NCBI GenBank assembly: GCA_041917255.1
Contig: JAYRYA010000018.1
Coordinates: forward strand, 1 to 64,000
Direction of reading: 5' to 3'
DNA: 64,000 bases
Source: Zoogloea sp041917255
GTDB lineage: Bacteria > Pseudomonadota > Gammaproteobacteria > Burkholderiales > Rhodocyclaceae
Positions 53,864 to 63,700 of the stretch are shown here, in pieces. Position numbers and translations under genes: made by a program. The notes below the pieces were generated by a model. It saw nothing but the letters and a program-made list of their open reading frames with translations. It was not told the origin of the DNA and searched no databases. Positions within the stretch are counted from its first letter, which is position 1, and the number at the start of each line of letters is the position of its first letter.

Positions 53864-54952
53864 ATGTTTGGTTTCCTGAAGAAAACCCTCAAGGGCGGCG
53901 ATACGCCTCCCGAAACGCCCACGCCGGAAACGGCCGCGGCCCCTGTCCAGGCACCGGCTCCCACGCCCGCCGCCGCGCCGGCGCCTGCCCCCGAACCCGA
54001 GAAGAAGCGTTCGTGGATGGACCGTCTGCGCTCCGGCCTGTCGCGCACCCGCGAGCAGATCGGCGGCGGCCTCGGCGGCATCACCAGCCTGTTCTCGAGG
54101 CGCAAGATCGACGAGGAGTTCCTCGAAGAACTCGAGACCACCCTGCTGATGGCCGACTGCGGCGTCGAGGCGACCCAGCACCTGCTCAAGGAGCTGCGCC
54201 TGCGCTGGAAGCGCGACAAGCTCGAGACCGCCGACCAGCTCCAGGGCGCGCTGCAGGAGGGCCTCCTGTCCATCCTCCAGCCGCTGGAAAAGCCCCTCGA
54301 GATCACCGGCCACAAACCCTACATCATCATGATCGCGGGGGTGAATGGCTCGGGCAAGACGACCTCCATCGGCAAGCTCGCCAAGCACTTCCAGAACCAG
54401 GGCAAGAGCGTGCTGCTGGCCGCCGGCGACACTTTCCGCGCCGCCGCCCGCGAGCAGCTGATGACCTGGGGCGAGCGCAACGGCGTGGCCGTCATCGCCC
54501 AGGAATCCGGCGACCCGGCTGCGGTGGTGTTCGACGCGATCAGCGCAGCCCGCGCCCGCAACATCGATATCGTCCTGGCCGACACCGCCGGCCGCCTGCC
54601 CACCCAGCTGCACCTGATGGAAGAGATCGCCAAGGTGCGCCGGGTGATCCAGAAGGCCGAGCCTTCCGGCCCCCACGAAGTCCTGCTGGTGCTTGACGCC
54701 AACATCGGCCAGAACGCCCTGCAGCAGGTCAAAGCCTTCGACGCCGCCATCGGCGTCACCGGCCTGGTGCTCACCAAGCTCGACGGCACCGCCAAGGGCG
54801 GCGTGGTGGCCGCCATCGCCCGCCAGAGCCCAAAGCCCCTGCGCTTCATCGGCGTGGGCGAGCAGATCGACGACCTGCAGGCCTTCCGTGCCAAGGAGTT
54901 CGTCGACGCGCTGTTCACCCCGGTGGGCGGCAACGCCGACAGCCAGGGCTGA
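53864..54952 (+). CDS. ftsY: Signal recognition particle receptor FtsY
   Basis: A 362-residue SRP GTPase that docks ribosome-SRP complexes at the membrane. A short acidic/Pro-rich A domain (about 10-50) precedes the N domain and the G domain: GVNGSGKTTSIGKLA, DTFRAAAREQL, DTAGRLPTQ, TKLDGTAKGG and the GVGEQIDDLQAF end. The A domain is much shorter than in E. coli (497 aa), as usual for betaproteobacteria. Confidence 0.97.
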   Translation: MFGFLKKTLKGGDTPPETPTPETAAAPVQAPAPTPAAAPAPAPEPEKKRSWMDRLRSGLSRTREQIGGGLGGITSLFSRRKIDEEFLEELETTLLMADCGVEATQHLLKELRLRWKRDKLETADQLQGALQEGLLSILQPLEKPLEITGHKPYIIMIAGVNGSGKTTSIGKLAKHFQNQGKSVLLAAGDTFRAAAREQLMTWGERNGVAVIAQESGDPAAVVFDAISAARARNIDIVLADTAGRLPTQLHLMEEIAKVRRVIQKAEPSGPHEVLLVLDANIGQNALQQVKAFDAAIGVTGLVLTKLDGTAKGGVVAAIARQSPKPLRFIGVGEQIDDLQAFRAKEFVDALFTPVGGNADSQG

Positions 54953-55116
54953 CCCCCCCGCCATCCAGCGTGGGGCGCGACCCTGCGCTGGATCGCGCCC
55001 CAAGGCCCCGCCCACGCGATTGCCGCGTGCGCGGCCGCTCTCATTGGCCTATGCTGGCCCCAGAAGGGGCGGCAGCGATCTTCCAGGCATCCCGCCCCTG
55101 CCCAGGAGTGCTGCGG

Positions 55117-57390
55117 ATGTCACCCCACGCCAGCCAGCCAGCGACACCGTCGGCTGCAAACCGGTTGCCCCTCGCCCGCTGGCTACGCATCGGCATTCTG
55201 CTGTTCATCGCCCAGGCCCTGGCCCTCGGCCTGCAGGCCCTGCTGCTGATCCACAAGGAAGGCGAGCTCCTCACCGGCCTCACCGCCTCGCGCATCGGCA
55301 TTGCCGCCGACGAGATCCGCGCGACCTTCACCCGCAGCGCAGCCAATGGCCTGACCCTCGCCGAAGCCCGCGGCATCGGCCGGATGCTGCCCCGGCTGGT
55401 GGCCGACGATGCCGACATCACCGCGATCCACGTCTTCGACAGCCAGCGCCAGCTGCGCTTTGCCGTAGGCCCGGGCGAGCCGCCCGCCAGCGCCGCCGAC
55501 GCCGTCCTGCACCGCGCTGGCCTGTGGTCGCACTGCGCGCCGGGCCAGCCGCTACTCGTCGGCCAGTCGCTGCGCGATGCACAAGATCAGCTGGCGGGCG
55601 GCGTGTTGTTCTCGGTGCGCAGTGACGCACTGGAAGCCCGACAGCAGGCCGGGCGGGACGCCACCTTCCAGCGACTCGGGCTGACCCTGGCCGGCGTCGC
55701 CCTCGCCCTGCCACTGCTGCTGGCGGCAGCCGCCCACGTCGGCTTGCGCTTTGCGCTGCGCCTGCGGCTACTGGCCGCCGCCCTGCTCCTCGCGTGCGCC
55801 AGCAGCCTTACCTTCAGCCTGCAGGCACTGCCGGGTTTTTCGGAGCAGCTCGCCCCGGCCCTCGACGCCAAGGCCGCGGCACTGGGCCGGCTGCTGGCCG
55901 GGCGCATCGACAACGCCCTCGACCTGGGCATTCCCTTCGAACACCTCTCCGGCGTCTCCGACTACTTCAAGGACACACTCGACCGACACCCCGAGATCCT
56001 CGCCTTCCGTCTGGACGGCCCCGGTCGGGACGACCTCGCAAGTCGCGCCGGCAAGACCGGCAGCGAGGTCGCCACGGCCCTCGGTGCCCAGCCCGGCGCG
56101 CAGATCCGCGTCGTCACCGACGGCGACGTGGTGGCGCGGGAGCTGCGCAGCCTCGCGGTCGATCTCGCCATCGTCTTCGTGGTGGCGGTGGTGCTCTTCA
56201 ACGAAACCCTCGGCGCGATCCTGGCCCGCGACGAGCTCGCCCCGGCGGCCAGCCGCGCCCGCCTGGGTCTCGCCCGGCTGTCGGTGTTCCTGCTGATATT
56301 GTCGGAGGAGCTTACCCGCGCCTTCCTGCCGCTCCACATCGCCAGCCTCGCCCCGACCGACGGGGCCGCCATTGGACTGCCGATCTCGGCGTACATGCTC
56401 AGTTTTGCACTGTTCACCCCCTTTGCCGGGCGCTGGGCCCCGCGCTACGGCATGGCCCGCACCTTCGCCGTCGGCGCGCTGATGTCGGCAGCTGGCTTCG
56501 GCTGGGCGATGGCCGGTGGCGGCTACTGGGCCTTCGTGGCCGCCCGCTGCCTGTGCGCCGCCGGCTACGCGGTGGGCACGATGGCCATGCAGCAGCATTT
56601 CCTGAACGCAGCCGCGGCCGGTGAGCGCACCCGCGCCCTGGCCCTTTACGTCGGTGCGCTGCAGACCGCGGCGATCTGCGGCTCGGCCATCGGCGGGCTG
56701 ATCGCCGAGCGCTTCGGCGCGGCCGTGGTGTTTGCCGGCGCCGCGGTGCTGGGCGTGCTGGCGCTGGTCGTCCAGCGAGCCGACCCGAGCCCCGGCCCGG
56801 CGGCTACGCCGCGCCCGTCGGACCCGCTGCTGCCGGTGCTGGCCCGCCGGCGGGTGTGGGTGCCGCTCGTCACTGCGGCCCTGCCCGCCAAGCTGGCCCT
56901 GGCGGGCTTCCTGTTCTACCTGGTGCCGCTGGCCCTGCGCCAGGAGGGCTACGGCAGCGGCGCCACCGGGCGGGCGCTGATGCTCTACTTCCTCCTCGCC
57001 GCGCTCGCCAATCCGCTGGGCTCGTGGCTGTCCGACCGCTACGGCTGGAACCGTCGGCTCGTCACCGTGGGTGGCCTCATCATCGGCGCTGGCGGACTGG
57101 CCGGGCTGATGCCGGGGCCGGGCGCGCTGGTGGCAGGCATCGCCGCCCTCGGCATCGGCACCGGGCTGGGCGCCGCCGCGCTGCAGTCGATGATCGGCCG
57201 CGACGGCCCGCCAGCCCTGGTGCTGCTGCGTACCGGCGAACGCCTCGGCGCGGTGGCCGGACCCATCTTCGCCGGCAGCCTGTTCGGGCTGATGGCATAT
57301 GGCGGTACGATGGCGGCAATCGGTGCCGTGGTGCTCACGGCGATCCTGGTTTTTGCCCTGTCGTCCGACGGCAAGGAACCCACCTCATGA
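55117..57390 (+). CDS. MFS transporter fused to two extracytoplasmic sensor-like regions
   Basis: A 757-residue membrane protein. TM1 is about 24-46; a first extracytoplasmic region of about 130 residues follows. Two close TMs (about 185-230), a second extracytoplasmic region (about 235-345), another TM (about 350-368) and an MFS core of some 12 TMs (about 385-750) complete it. The MFS part shows GRWAPRYGMARTFAVG and SDRYGWNRRLV loops. AGGAG 8 nt before the ATG fixes the start. The substrate is unknown; the two regions look like sCache or CHASE sensors. Its stop overlaps the next gene (ATGA). Confidence 0.8.
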   Translation: MSPHASQPATPSAANRLPLARWLRIGILLFIAQALALGLQALLLIHKEGELLTGLTASRIGIAADEIRATFTRSAANGLTLAEARGIGRMLPRLVADDADITAIHVFDSQRQLRFAVGPGEPPASAADAVLHRAGLWSHCAPGQPLLVGQSLRDAQDQLAGGVLFSVRSDALEARQQAGRDATFQRLGLTLAGVALALPLLLAAAAHVGLRFALRLRLLAAALLLACASSLTFSLQALPGFSEQLAPALDAKAAALGRLLAGRIDNALDLGIPFEHLSGVSDYFKDTLDRHPEILAFRLDGPGRDDLASRAGKTGSEVATALGAQPGAQIRVVTDGDVVARELRSLAVDLAIVFVVAVVLFNETLGAILARDELAPAASRARLGLARLSVFLLILSEELTRAFLPLHIASLAPTDGAAIGLPISAYMLSFALFTPFAGRWAPRYGMARTFAVGALMSAAGFGWAMAGGGYWAFVAARCLCAAGYAVGTMAMQQHFLNAAAAGERTRALALYVGALQTAAICGSAIGGLIAERFGAAVVFAGAAVLGVLALVVQRADPSPGPAATPRPSDPLLPVLARRRVWVPLVTAALPAKLALAGFLFYLVPLALRQEGYGSGATGRALMLYFLLAALANPLGSWLSDRYGWNRRLVTVGGLIIGAGGLAGLMPGPGALVAGIAALGIGTGLGAAALQSMIGRDGPPALVLLRTGERLGAVAGPIFAGSLFGLMAYGGTMAAIGAVVLTAILVFALSSDGKEPTS

Positions 57391-58418
57391 AACGATTGAC
57401 CGATCGCCTGCGGCGCGTGCTGCTTGTGCTGGCTGCAGCGGGCCTGCTGCCGGCCGTCGCCGAGGCCGCAGAAGCCGCCCCCTATCGGGTGGCGATGCTC
57501 CTCTTCCGGGGCTGCGAGGAAGCCTGCCGGGGCTTTCAGGGCTACTTCCGCCAGCATGGCATCGCCGCCGAGTTCATCCTGCGCGACGCCGCCCAGGACA
57601 AACGGCGCATCCCCGCGATGGTCGACGAAATCCGCCGCCTGAAGCCCGATCTGGTGGTCACCTGGGGATCGACGGTCACGCTGGAAACCGTCGGCCCCTG
57701 GAAGGGTGCTGACCCGCGCCGCCACATCACCGAGCTGCCAGTGGTCTTCATGATCGTCTCCGACCCCGTGGCGCTGGGCGTCATCGAGGCACCGGACAAG
57801 CCCCGCAGCAATGTCACCGGCACGCTCTACCTGCTGCCGATGGAAACCCAGATCAAGGCCGCCCGCAGCTATCTGGATTTCAAACGGGTCGGCTACATCA
57901 TTAACGAAACCGAGAACAACTCGATCACCGCCCGGGACGACCTGCGGGCGCTCGCCAAGACCCACGGCTTCACGCTGGTGGAGCACAGCCTGCCGGTGTC
58001 GCCCGCCGGCGCGCCGGACGCCCGGGCGATCCCCGCCATCCTCGACGCCTTCCGGCAGGAGAAGGTGGACCTCATCTACCAGGGCCCCGACACCTTCCTC
58101 AACAGCCGCCGCGAGCAGCTCACCGACGGCGCGCTGGCCCTCGGCATCCCGGTCTTCGCGGCCGCCGAGAACCCGGTGCAGAACGCCCGCGCGCTGCTGG
58201 GCGTGGTGAACAAATACGAGGACGTGGGCCGCTTCACCGCCGCCCAGGCCCTGCGCGTGCTGCGCGACCACACCCCGCCGGCGCGCATCCCGGTCGAGCT
58301 GCCGCGCAACTTCTCCTACCTCATCAACCTGCCTGTGGCCCTGCAGCTGGGCCGCTACCCGCCCCTCAAGCTGCTCGACGTGGCCGAGATCGTCGGCATC
58401 CAGGCGGAGGACCGCTGA
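57387..58418 (+). CDS. ABC-type periplasmic substrate-binding protein
   Basis: A 343-residue exported protein (signal peptide about 1-28, ending AEAAEA) of the ABC_sub_bind type. VAMLLFRGCEEACRGFQGYF, LVVTWGSTVTLETVG, VVFMIVSDPVALGVIEAP and IPVFAAAENPVQNARALLGVVNKYEDVGR follow the family pattern. Relatives bind amino acids or purine-like ligands. No ABC permease or ATPase is encoded nearby, so it may act as a sensor component. It overlaps the MFS gene by 4 nt and the formyltransferase gene by 1 nt. Confidence 0.85.
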   Translation: MKRLTDRLRRVLLVLAAAGLLPAVAEAAEAAPYRVAMLLFRGCEEACRGFQGYFRQHGIAAEFILRDAAQDKRRIPAMVDEIRRLKPDLVVTWGSTVTLETVGPWKGADPRRHITELPVVFMIVSDPVALGVIEAPDKPRSNVTGTLYLLPMETQIKAARSYLDFKRVGYIINETENNSITARDDLRALAKTHGFTLVEHSLPVSPAGAPDARAIPAILDAFRQEKVDLIYQGPDTFLNSRREQLTDGALALGIPVFAAAENPVQNARALLGVVNKYEDVGRFTAAQALRVLRDHTPPARIPVELPRNFSYLINLPVALQLGRYPPLKLLDVAEIVGIQAEDR

Positions 58419-59266
58419 TGCGCATTTTGGTGTGCACCAAGCTCGATCTGCACGGCGCCCACTTCGCCAACCGGCTGCTGCCCGCGCTGGCAGGGCACGA
58501 GATCGTCGGCCTGTGGCTGGCCGACAAGAACCGCCCGGCCGAAGACCACGTGCCCGAGCTCGCCCAGCTGCGCTTCCTCGAACGCCTGCTGCCCATCGAT
58601 CTGCTCTTTCCGCTGATCGACGCCCTGCCCGCCGCTCAGGCCGACCTCGCCCCGGACGCGACCTTCACCACCCTCGGCCGCCGCCACGCCACACCGGTGG
58701 AGATCATCACCGCCCTCGACGCGCCCACCCGCAGCCGCCTCGCCACGCTTGCGCCAGACGTCATCATCGTCGCCCGCTTCAGCCACCTCTTCGAGGCCGC
58801 CAGCATCGACGTGCCGCGCCACGGCATCCTCAACATCCATCCTGGCCGCCTGCCCGGCTACGCGGGGCTGCACGCGCCGCTGCGGGCCGTCACCGATGGC
58901 GCTGGCGCCTTCGGCTGCAGCGTGCACTGGATCACCCCGGGCATCGACGACGGCCCGCTCCTCAACATCATCGACCAGCCCATCGACCTGACGGGCAACC
59001 TGCTCGACCAGACCGCCGCCCTCTACCCGCTGGCCATCCCCACCGTGCTCGCCGCCATCGAGGCCTGCGCCGCCGGCCGCCGCCCGGCCGGCACGCCCCA
59101 GGATCTGCGCCTGCGCCGCTACCACTCGATGCCCGACGCCGCGCCCTTCGCCACCCTCGCCCGCCTCGGCATGAAGCTGTGGCAGCCGGACGCCCTCGCC
59201 GTATGGCTCGGCCGCTACCTGCCCCCGGGCGTCGCCCTGCCTCCCATGCCTGGAGGCCCGCGATGA
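58418..59266 (+). CDS. Formyltransferase-fold protein
   Basis: A 282-residue protein with a formyl_trans_N Rossmann fold. The N-H-D catalytic set is present: HGILNIHPGRLPGYAG (N139, H141) and IDDGPLL (D177 or D178). The C-terminus (about 190-280) does not resemble the Fmt tRNA-binding domain. It starts MRILV like HypX, but lacks the crotonase half. Substrates may be a sugar amine or another amine with formyl-THF. It is not Fmt, and no methionyl-tRNA role is implied. Coupled to both neighbours by 1-4 nt overlaps. Confidence 0.82.
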   Translation: MRILVCTKLDLHGAHFANRLLPALAGHEIVGLWLADKNRPAEDHVPELAQLRFLERLLPIDLLFPLIDALPAAQADLAPDATFTTLGRRHATPVEIITALDAPTRSRLATLAPDVIIVARFSHLFEAASIDVPRHGILNIHPGRLPGYAGLHAPLRAVTDGAGAFGCSVHWITPGIDDGPLLNIIDQPIDLTGNLLDQTAALYPLAIPTVLAAIEACAAGRRPAGTPQDLRLRRYHSMPDAAPFATLARLGMKLWQPDALAVWLGRYLPPGVALPPMPGGPR

Positions 59267-60759
59267 ATTTCGCCCGGCAGATCTTCATCAGCTACGCCCA
59301 CCTGGACAACCAGCCCCTCAGCGCGGATCAGGCGGGCTGGGTCAGCCTCTTTCATTCCACCCTGCAGACGCTCCTCAGCCAGCGCCTCGGCGCCCCCGCC
59401 GACATCTGGCGCGACGACAAGCTCCACGGCAACGACGACTTCTCCGACGAGATCCTCGACCAGCTCGCCAGCACCGCGGTGTTCGTCTCCATCCTCACCC
59501 CGCGCTACCTCAAGTCCGACTGGTGCCGGAAGGAGATCCGCAGCTTCTGCCAGCGCGCCGAAGCCGAGCAGAGCCTCGTGCTGGACAACAAGGCCCGCGT
59601 CATCAAGGTGCTCAAGCTGCCGGTCGAGGCTGGCGACGCAGGTGACCAGCTCCCGTCGGTGCTCGGGCGCCTGCTCGGTTACGACTTCTACGAGATCGAT
59701 GACGAGCACGTCCCCCACGAGCTCGACCCTGCCTACGGCGAAAAGCCGCGCCAGGCCTTCCTGCGCAAGACCAACAAGCTCGCCTGGGACCTGGCCGCCC
59801 AGCTCACCGAACTCCAGCGTCGCCCGCAGGTCACCGAAACTGCCGCCAACGATTCCGCGCCCAAGCCGACCGTTTACCTCGCCGAATGCAGCCGCGACCG
59901 CCGCGAGGCTCGCGACTGCATCGCCAGCGAGCTGGCCTGCTGCGGCTTCACGGTGCTGCCCGCCGAGCGCCTGCCCGACGACGAGGACGAATACCTCGCC
60001 GCGGTGGATGCCCTGCTCGAACGCTGCGTGCTGTCGGTGCATCTGGTGGGCAGTGGCTACGGCCGCGTCCCCGATGGCGACCGCCAGCAGTCGGTGGTGG
60101 TGCTGCAGAACGAACTCGCCGCCGCCCGCAGCCGCAGCCACGGCCTGCGCCGGGTGATCTGGCTGCCTGCTGGCGTCACCTCGCCCCAGCCCGCCCAGCA
60201 GGCCTTCATCGACGCCCTGCAGACCGACGCCGCACTGCAGTTCGGCGCCGATCTGGTGAGCGGCGACCTGGAAACCACCAAGTCCGCCGTCCACGCGGCC
60301 CTCAAGCCGCCAGGGCCGCCCGCCGCCCAGCCGGTGGTCGGCGCCGCCCGGGTGCATCTGGTGTGCGATGCTGCCGACCGCAAGGCCGTCGTGCCGCTCA
60401 TCAAGCGGCTCCGCGCCCGCGGGCTGGAGGTGAGCCTGCCGGCCTTCGTGGGCGACGCCGCCCAGGTGCGCGAGACCAACCGCCAGCTCGCCCTCGACTG
60501 CGACGCCATCCTGCTCTACTACGGCGCCGGCGACGAGGCGTGGAAGTTCCACCAGCAGAACGACCTGCGCAAGCTCCTCGGCAGCCCCCGCGAGCGCCCC
60601 CTCAAGGCCAGCCTGATGCTCATCGCCGAGCCCGCCAGCGACGACAAGGAGGTGCTCCAGGCCCTCGCCGAACCCGGCGTGCTCGACGGCCTCGGGGGCA
60701 TCGACGAAGCCACCCTCGCCCCGCTCCTCGCTGCGCTGGGCGTGGAGGGGACGCCATGA
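59263..60759 (+). CDS. TIR-domain protein with two further TIR-like modules
   Basis: A 498-residue soluble protein. The N-terminal TIR (about 4-150) begins RQIFISYAHLD and carries the putative NADase Glu91 in KSDWCRKEIRSF. A second module (about 203-330) begins VYLAECSRDRREARDC and includes SVHLVGSGYGRVPDG. A third (about 355-490) begins VHLVCDAADRKAVVPLIKRLRARGLEV with ILLYYGAGDEAWKF. The start has GGAGG 6 nt upstream. It overlaps the STAND gene by 4 nt (ATGA), suggesting that the two proteins act together. It could be an immune effector or a signalling protein. Confidence 0.85.
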   Translation: MNFARQIFISYAHLDNQPLSADQAGWVSLFHSTLQTLLSQRLGAPADIWRDDKLHGNDDFSDEILDQLASTAVFVSILTPRYLKSDWCRKEIRSFCQRAEAEQSLVLDNKARVIKVLKLPVEAGDAGDQLPSVLGRLLGYDFYEIDDEHVPHELDPAYGEKPRQAFLRKTNKLAWDLAAQLTELQRRPQVTETAANDSAPKPTVYLAECSRDRREARDCIASELACCGFTVLPAERLPDDEDEYLAAVDALLERCVLSVHLVGSGYGRVPDGDRQQSVVVLQNELAAARSRSHGLRRVIWLPAGVTSPQPAQQAFIDALQTDAALQFGADLVSGDLETTKSAVHAALKPPGPPAAQPVVGAARVHLVCDAADRKAVVPLIKRLRARGLEVSLPAFVGDAAQVRETNRQLALDCDAILLYYGAGDEAWKFHQQNDLRKLLGSPRERPLKASLMLIAEPASDDKEVLQALAEPGVLDGLGGIDEATLAPLLAALGVEGTP

Positions 60760-63700
60760 GCGCCGCCGCCCGGCCGCCCGAAGGAGGCGCTCATTCCTCC
60801 CTTGGGGAGGATGCCGCAAAGCGGCAGGAGGGCCGTGCCATCTCCGCCGCCGCCCGGCCGCCCGAAGGAGGCACTCATTCCTCCCCGGGGGAGGATGCCA
60901 CAACGCGGCGGGAGGGCCGTCCAACCTCACCTTACCCCGGCATCCGCCCCTTCCGGGAGGACGAGGAATACCTCTTCTTCGGCCGCGAATCCCAGGTGGA
61001 CGCGATGGTCGACACCCTCGCCCGCGGGCGCTTCCTGGCGGTGATCGGCAGCTCCGGCTGCGGCAAGTCGTCGCTGGTCAATTGCGGCCTGCGCCCTGCC
61101 CTGCACCGCGGCCTCCTCACGCGCGCCGGGAGCGCCTGGCGGATGGCCAGCTGCCGCCCCGGCGGCCACCCGCTGCGGGCGCTGGCACAGGCCCTCGCCG
61201 CCCCCGGCGCCCTGCATCGGAACATGGACGCCGGGCCCTTCAGCCTCGCCGAGTTCATCGAGACCACCCTCGCCATGAGCCGCCGGGGGCTGGTCGAGGC
61301 ATGGCAGCAGGCCCGCCTGCCCGAAGGCACCAACCTGCTGGTGATCGTGGACCAGTTCGAGGAACTGTTCCGCTACCGCCAGCTGGGCGACGCCGGCCCC
61401 GCCGACGAAGACCCGGCCACCGCCTTCGTCAATCTGCTGCTCCAGGCCCGCGCCGAGGACGTACCGATCCACGTGGTGCTCACCATGCGCTCGGATTTCC
61501 TGGGCGACTGCGCCCGCTTCGCCGGCCTGCCCGAGGCCATCAACGGCGGGCAATACCTGGTGCCGCGGATGAGCCGCGACGACCGCCGTGCCGCCATCCT
61601 CGGCCCGGCGCGGGTGTGCGGCGCCGACATCGAGCCCACCCTCCTCACCCGCCTGGTCAACGATGTGGGCGACGATCCGGATCAGCTCTCCCTGCTCCAG
61701 CACGCGCTGGCCCGCTGCTGGGCCCACTGGCAGGCCAGCGGCGAGCTCAGCCCCGTCGACGCCCGCCACTACGACGCAGTGGGCACCCTCGCCCACGCCC
61801 TCAACCAGCACGCCGAGGAGATCTTCGCCACCCTGCTGCCGCCCCACCAGCTGCGCTGTGCGGCGGCCTTCCAGGCACTCACCGATACCAGCACCGACAC
61901 CCGCGGCATCCGCCGGCCAACGCGCCTCGCGACGCTCGAAGCCATCACTGCCGGCGACCGCGAAGCCGCCGCCGCGCCGCTGGCCGATGTCCTTGCCCCC
62001 TTCCGCGCCCCCGGCGCCGCCTTCCTGATGCCGCCGGCCGGCGAGCCGCTCGAAGCCGACACGGTGATCGACCTCGCCCACGAGAGCCTGATGCGCATCT
62101 GGGACCGCCTGCGCGGATGGGGCGAGCGCGAGGCCGACGCTGCCCGCATGCTGCGCCGGCTGGCCGACGCCGCCGATCTCCACGCCGCCGGCGAGGCCAG
62201 CCTGTGGCGCGACCCGGAGCTGCAGTTCGCCCTCGACTGGCGTAGCCGCAACCACCCCACCGAAGCCTGGGCCCGCCAGTACGGCCGCCCCCTCGCCCCG
62301 GCGCTGGCCTTCCTCGACGCCAGCCGCGAGGCCCGCGACGCGGCCATCGCCGCCGAAGCAGCCCGGCGCGACGCCGAGCAGCGGGCCGACGCCGAACGCC
62401 GCCGCAACCGCCGGGTGTGGCGCGCCACCCTGGGCGCCATCGTCGCCGCCACGCTGGTGGCCGGCGTCACCGGCGTGCTGTGGCAGCGGGCCGAGCGGGC
62501 CTCGGAAGTCGCCATCTCCCGCCAGCTCGCCGCCCAGTCGGCGGCCGAACTCACCACGGGCAACCTCAGCCGCGCGCTGCAGCTTGCCGTCGCCGGCTAC
62601 GCCCACCAGCCCAGCTTCGAGGCCCGTGACAGCCTCCTCGCCGCGCTGGCCGACGCGCCCCTCGACTGGCGTCACGCCGGCCAGCAGGGCGTGCTGGCGC
62701 TGGCCCGCAGCCCGGACGGCACCCTCGCCAGCGGCGGGCGCGATGGCAGCATCCGCTTCTTTCCCGGCAACGCACCGCCCCTCGCCGCCCACCAGGATCA
62801 GGTGCTCGCCCTCGCCTTCAGCCCCGATGGCACGCTGCTGGCTTCGGCCGGCATCGACCACCGGGTCGTCCTGTGGCGGACGGCGGACCACAAACCCGTC
62901 GCCACCCTCGACGACCACGACGGCCCGGTGCTGGCGCTGGCCTGGAGCCCCGACGGACGCATCCTCGCCAGCGCTGGCGCCGACCGCCGCATCGTGCTGC
63001 GCGACGGCGCCAGCGGTGCCCCCCTCGGCCCGGCGATCACCGATCACGCCGACACCGTCACCGGCCTCGCCTTCAGTCCCGACGGCAGGACGCTGGCCTC
63101 CACCGGCTACGACGGCAGCCTCATCCTTCACCCCCTGGGCGACAACCCGGCGCCCCGGCGCAGCGCCAGCCACCCGGCCGTGCTCCACGGCCTCGCCTGG
63201 TCGCCGGACGGCCGGCAGATCGCCACCGCCGGTGCCGACGGCCATGCGGTGCTATGGCAGGCAGACCGCCTCCTCCAGATCGGCGAGCCCCTGCCGGGCC
63301 GCGACGCAGCGCTGCGCAAGCTGGCTTTCAGTGTGGATGGGCGACGCCTGGTGACGGTTGGCGAAGACCGCCAGGTACGCATCCACGACCTCGCCCACCC
63401 TGGCCGCCGGTCAGTGGAAGAAACCGTGCACCGGGGTAACGTGCTGGCGCTGGTCTTCCAGCCCGATGGCAGCTTCGTCACCGCCGGCAGCGACGACCTG
63501 CTGGTCACCCACGGCCGCAACGGCCACGGCCCGCTTACCGCGCCCCTGCCCGGCGCCGACGATACCGCCTGGGCGCTGGTCTGGCGCCCGGACGGCAAGG
63601 TGATCGCCAGCGCCGCCGGGGCCCGCATCGAACTGCGCGATGCCACCACCGGCAAACCTGTCGCGCCGCCCCTTTCCGGCCACACGGCGATCGTCGCCAG

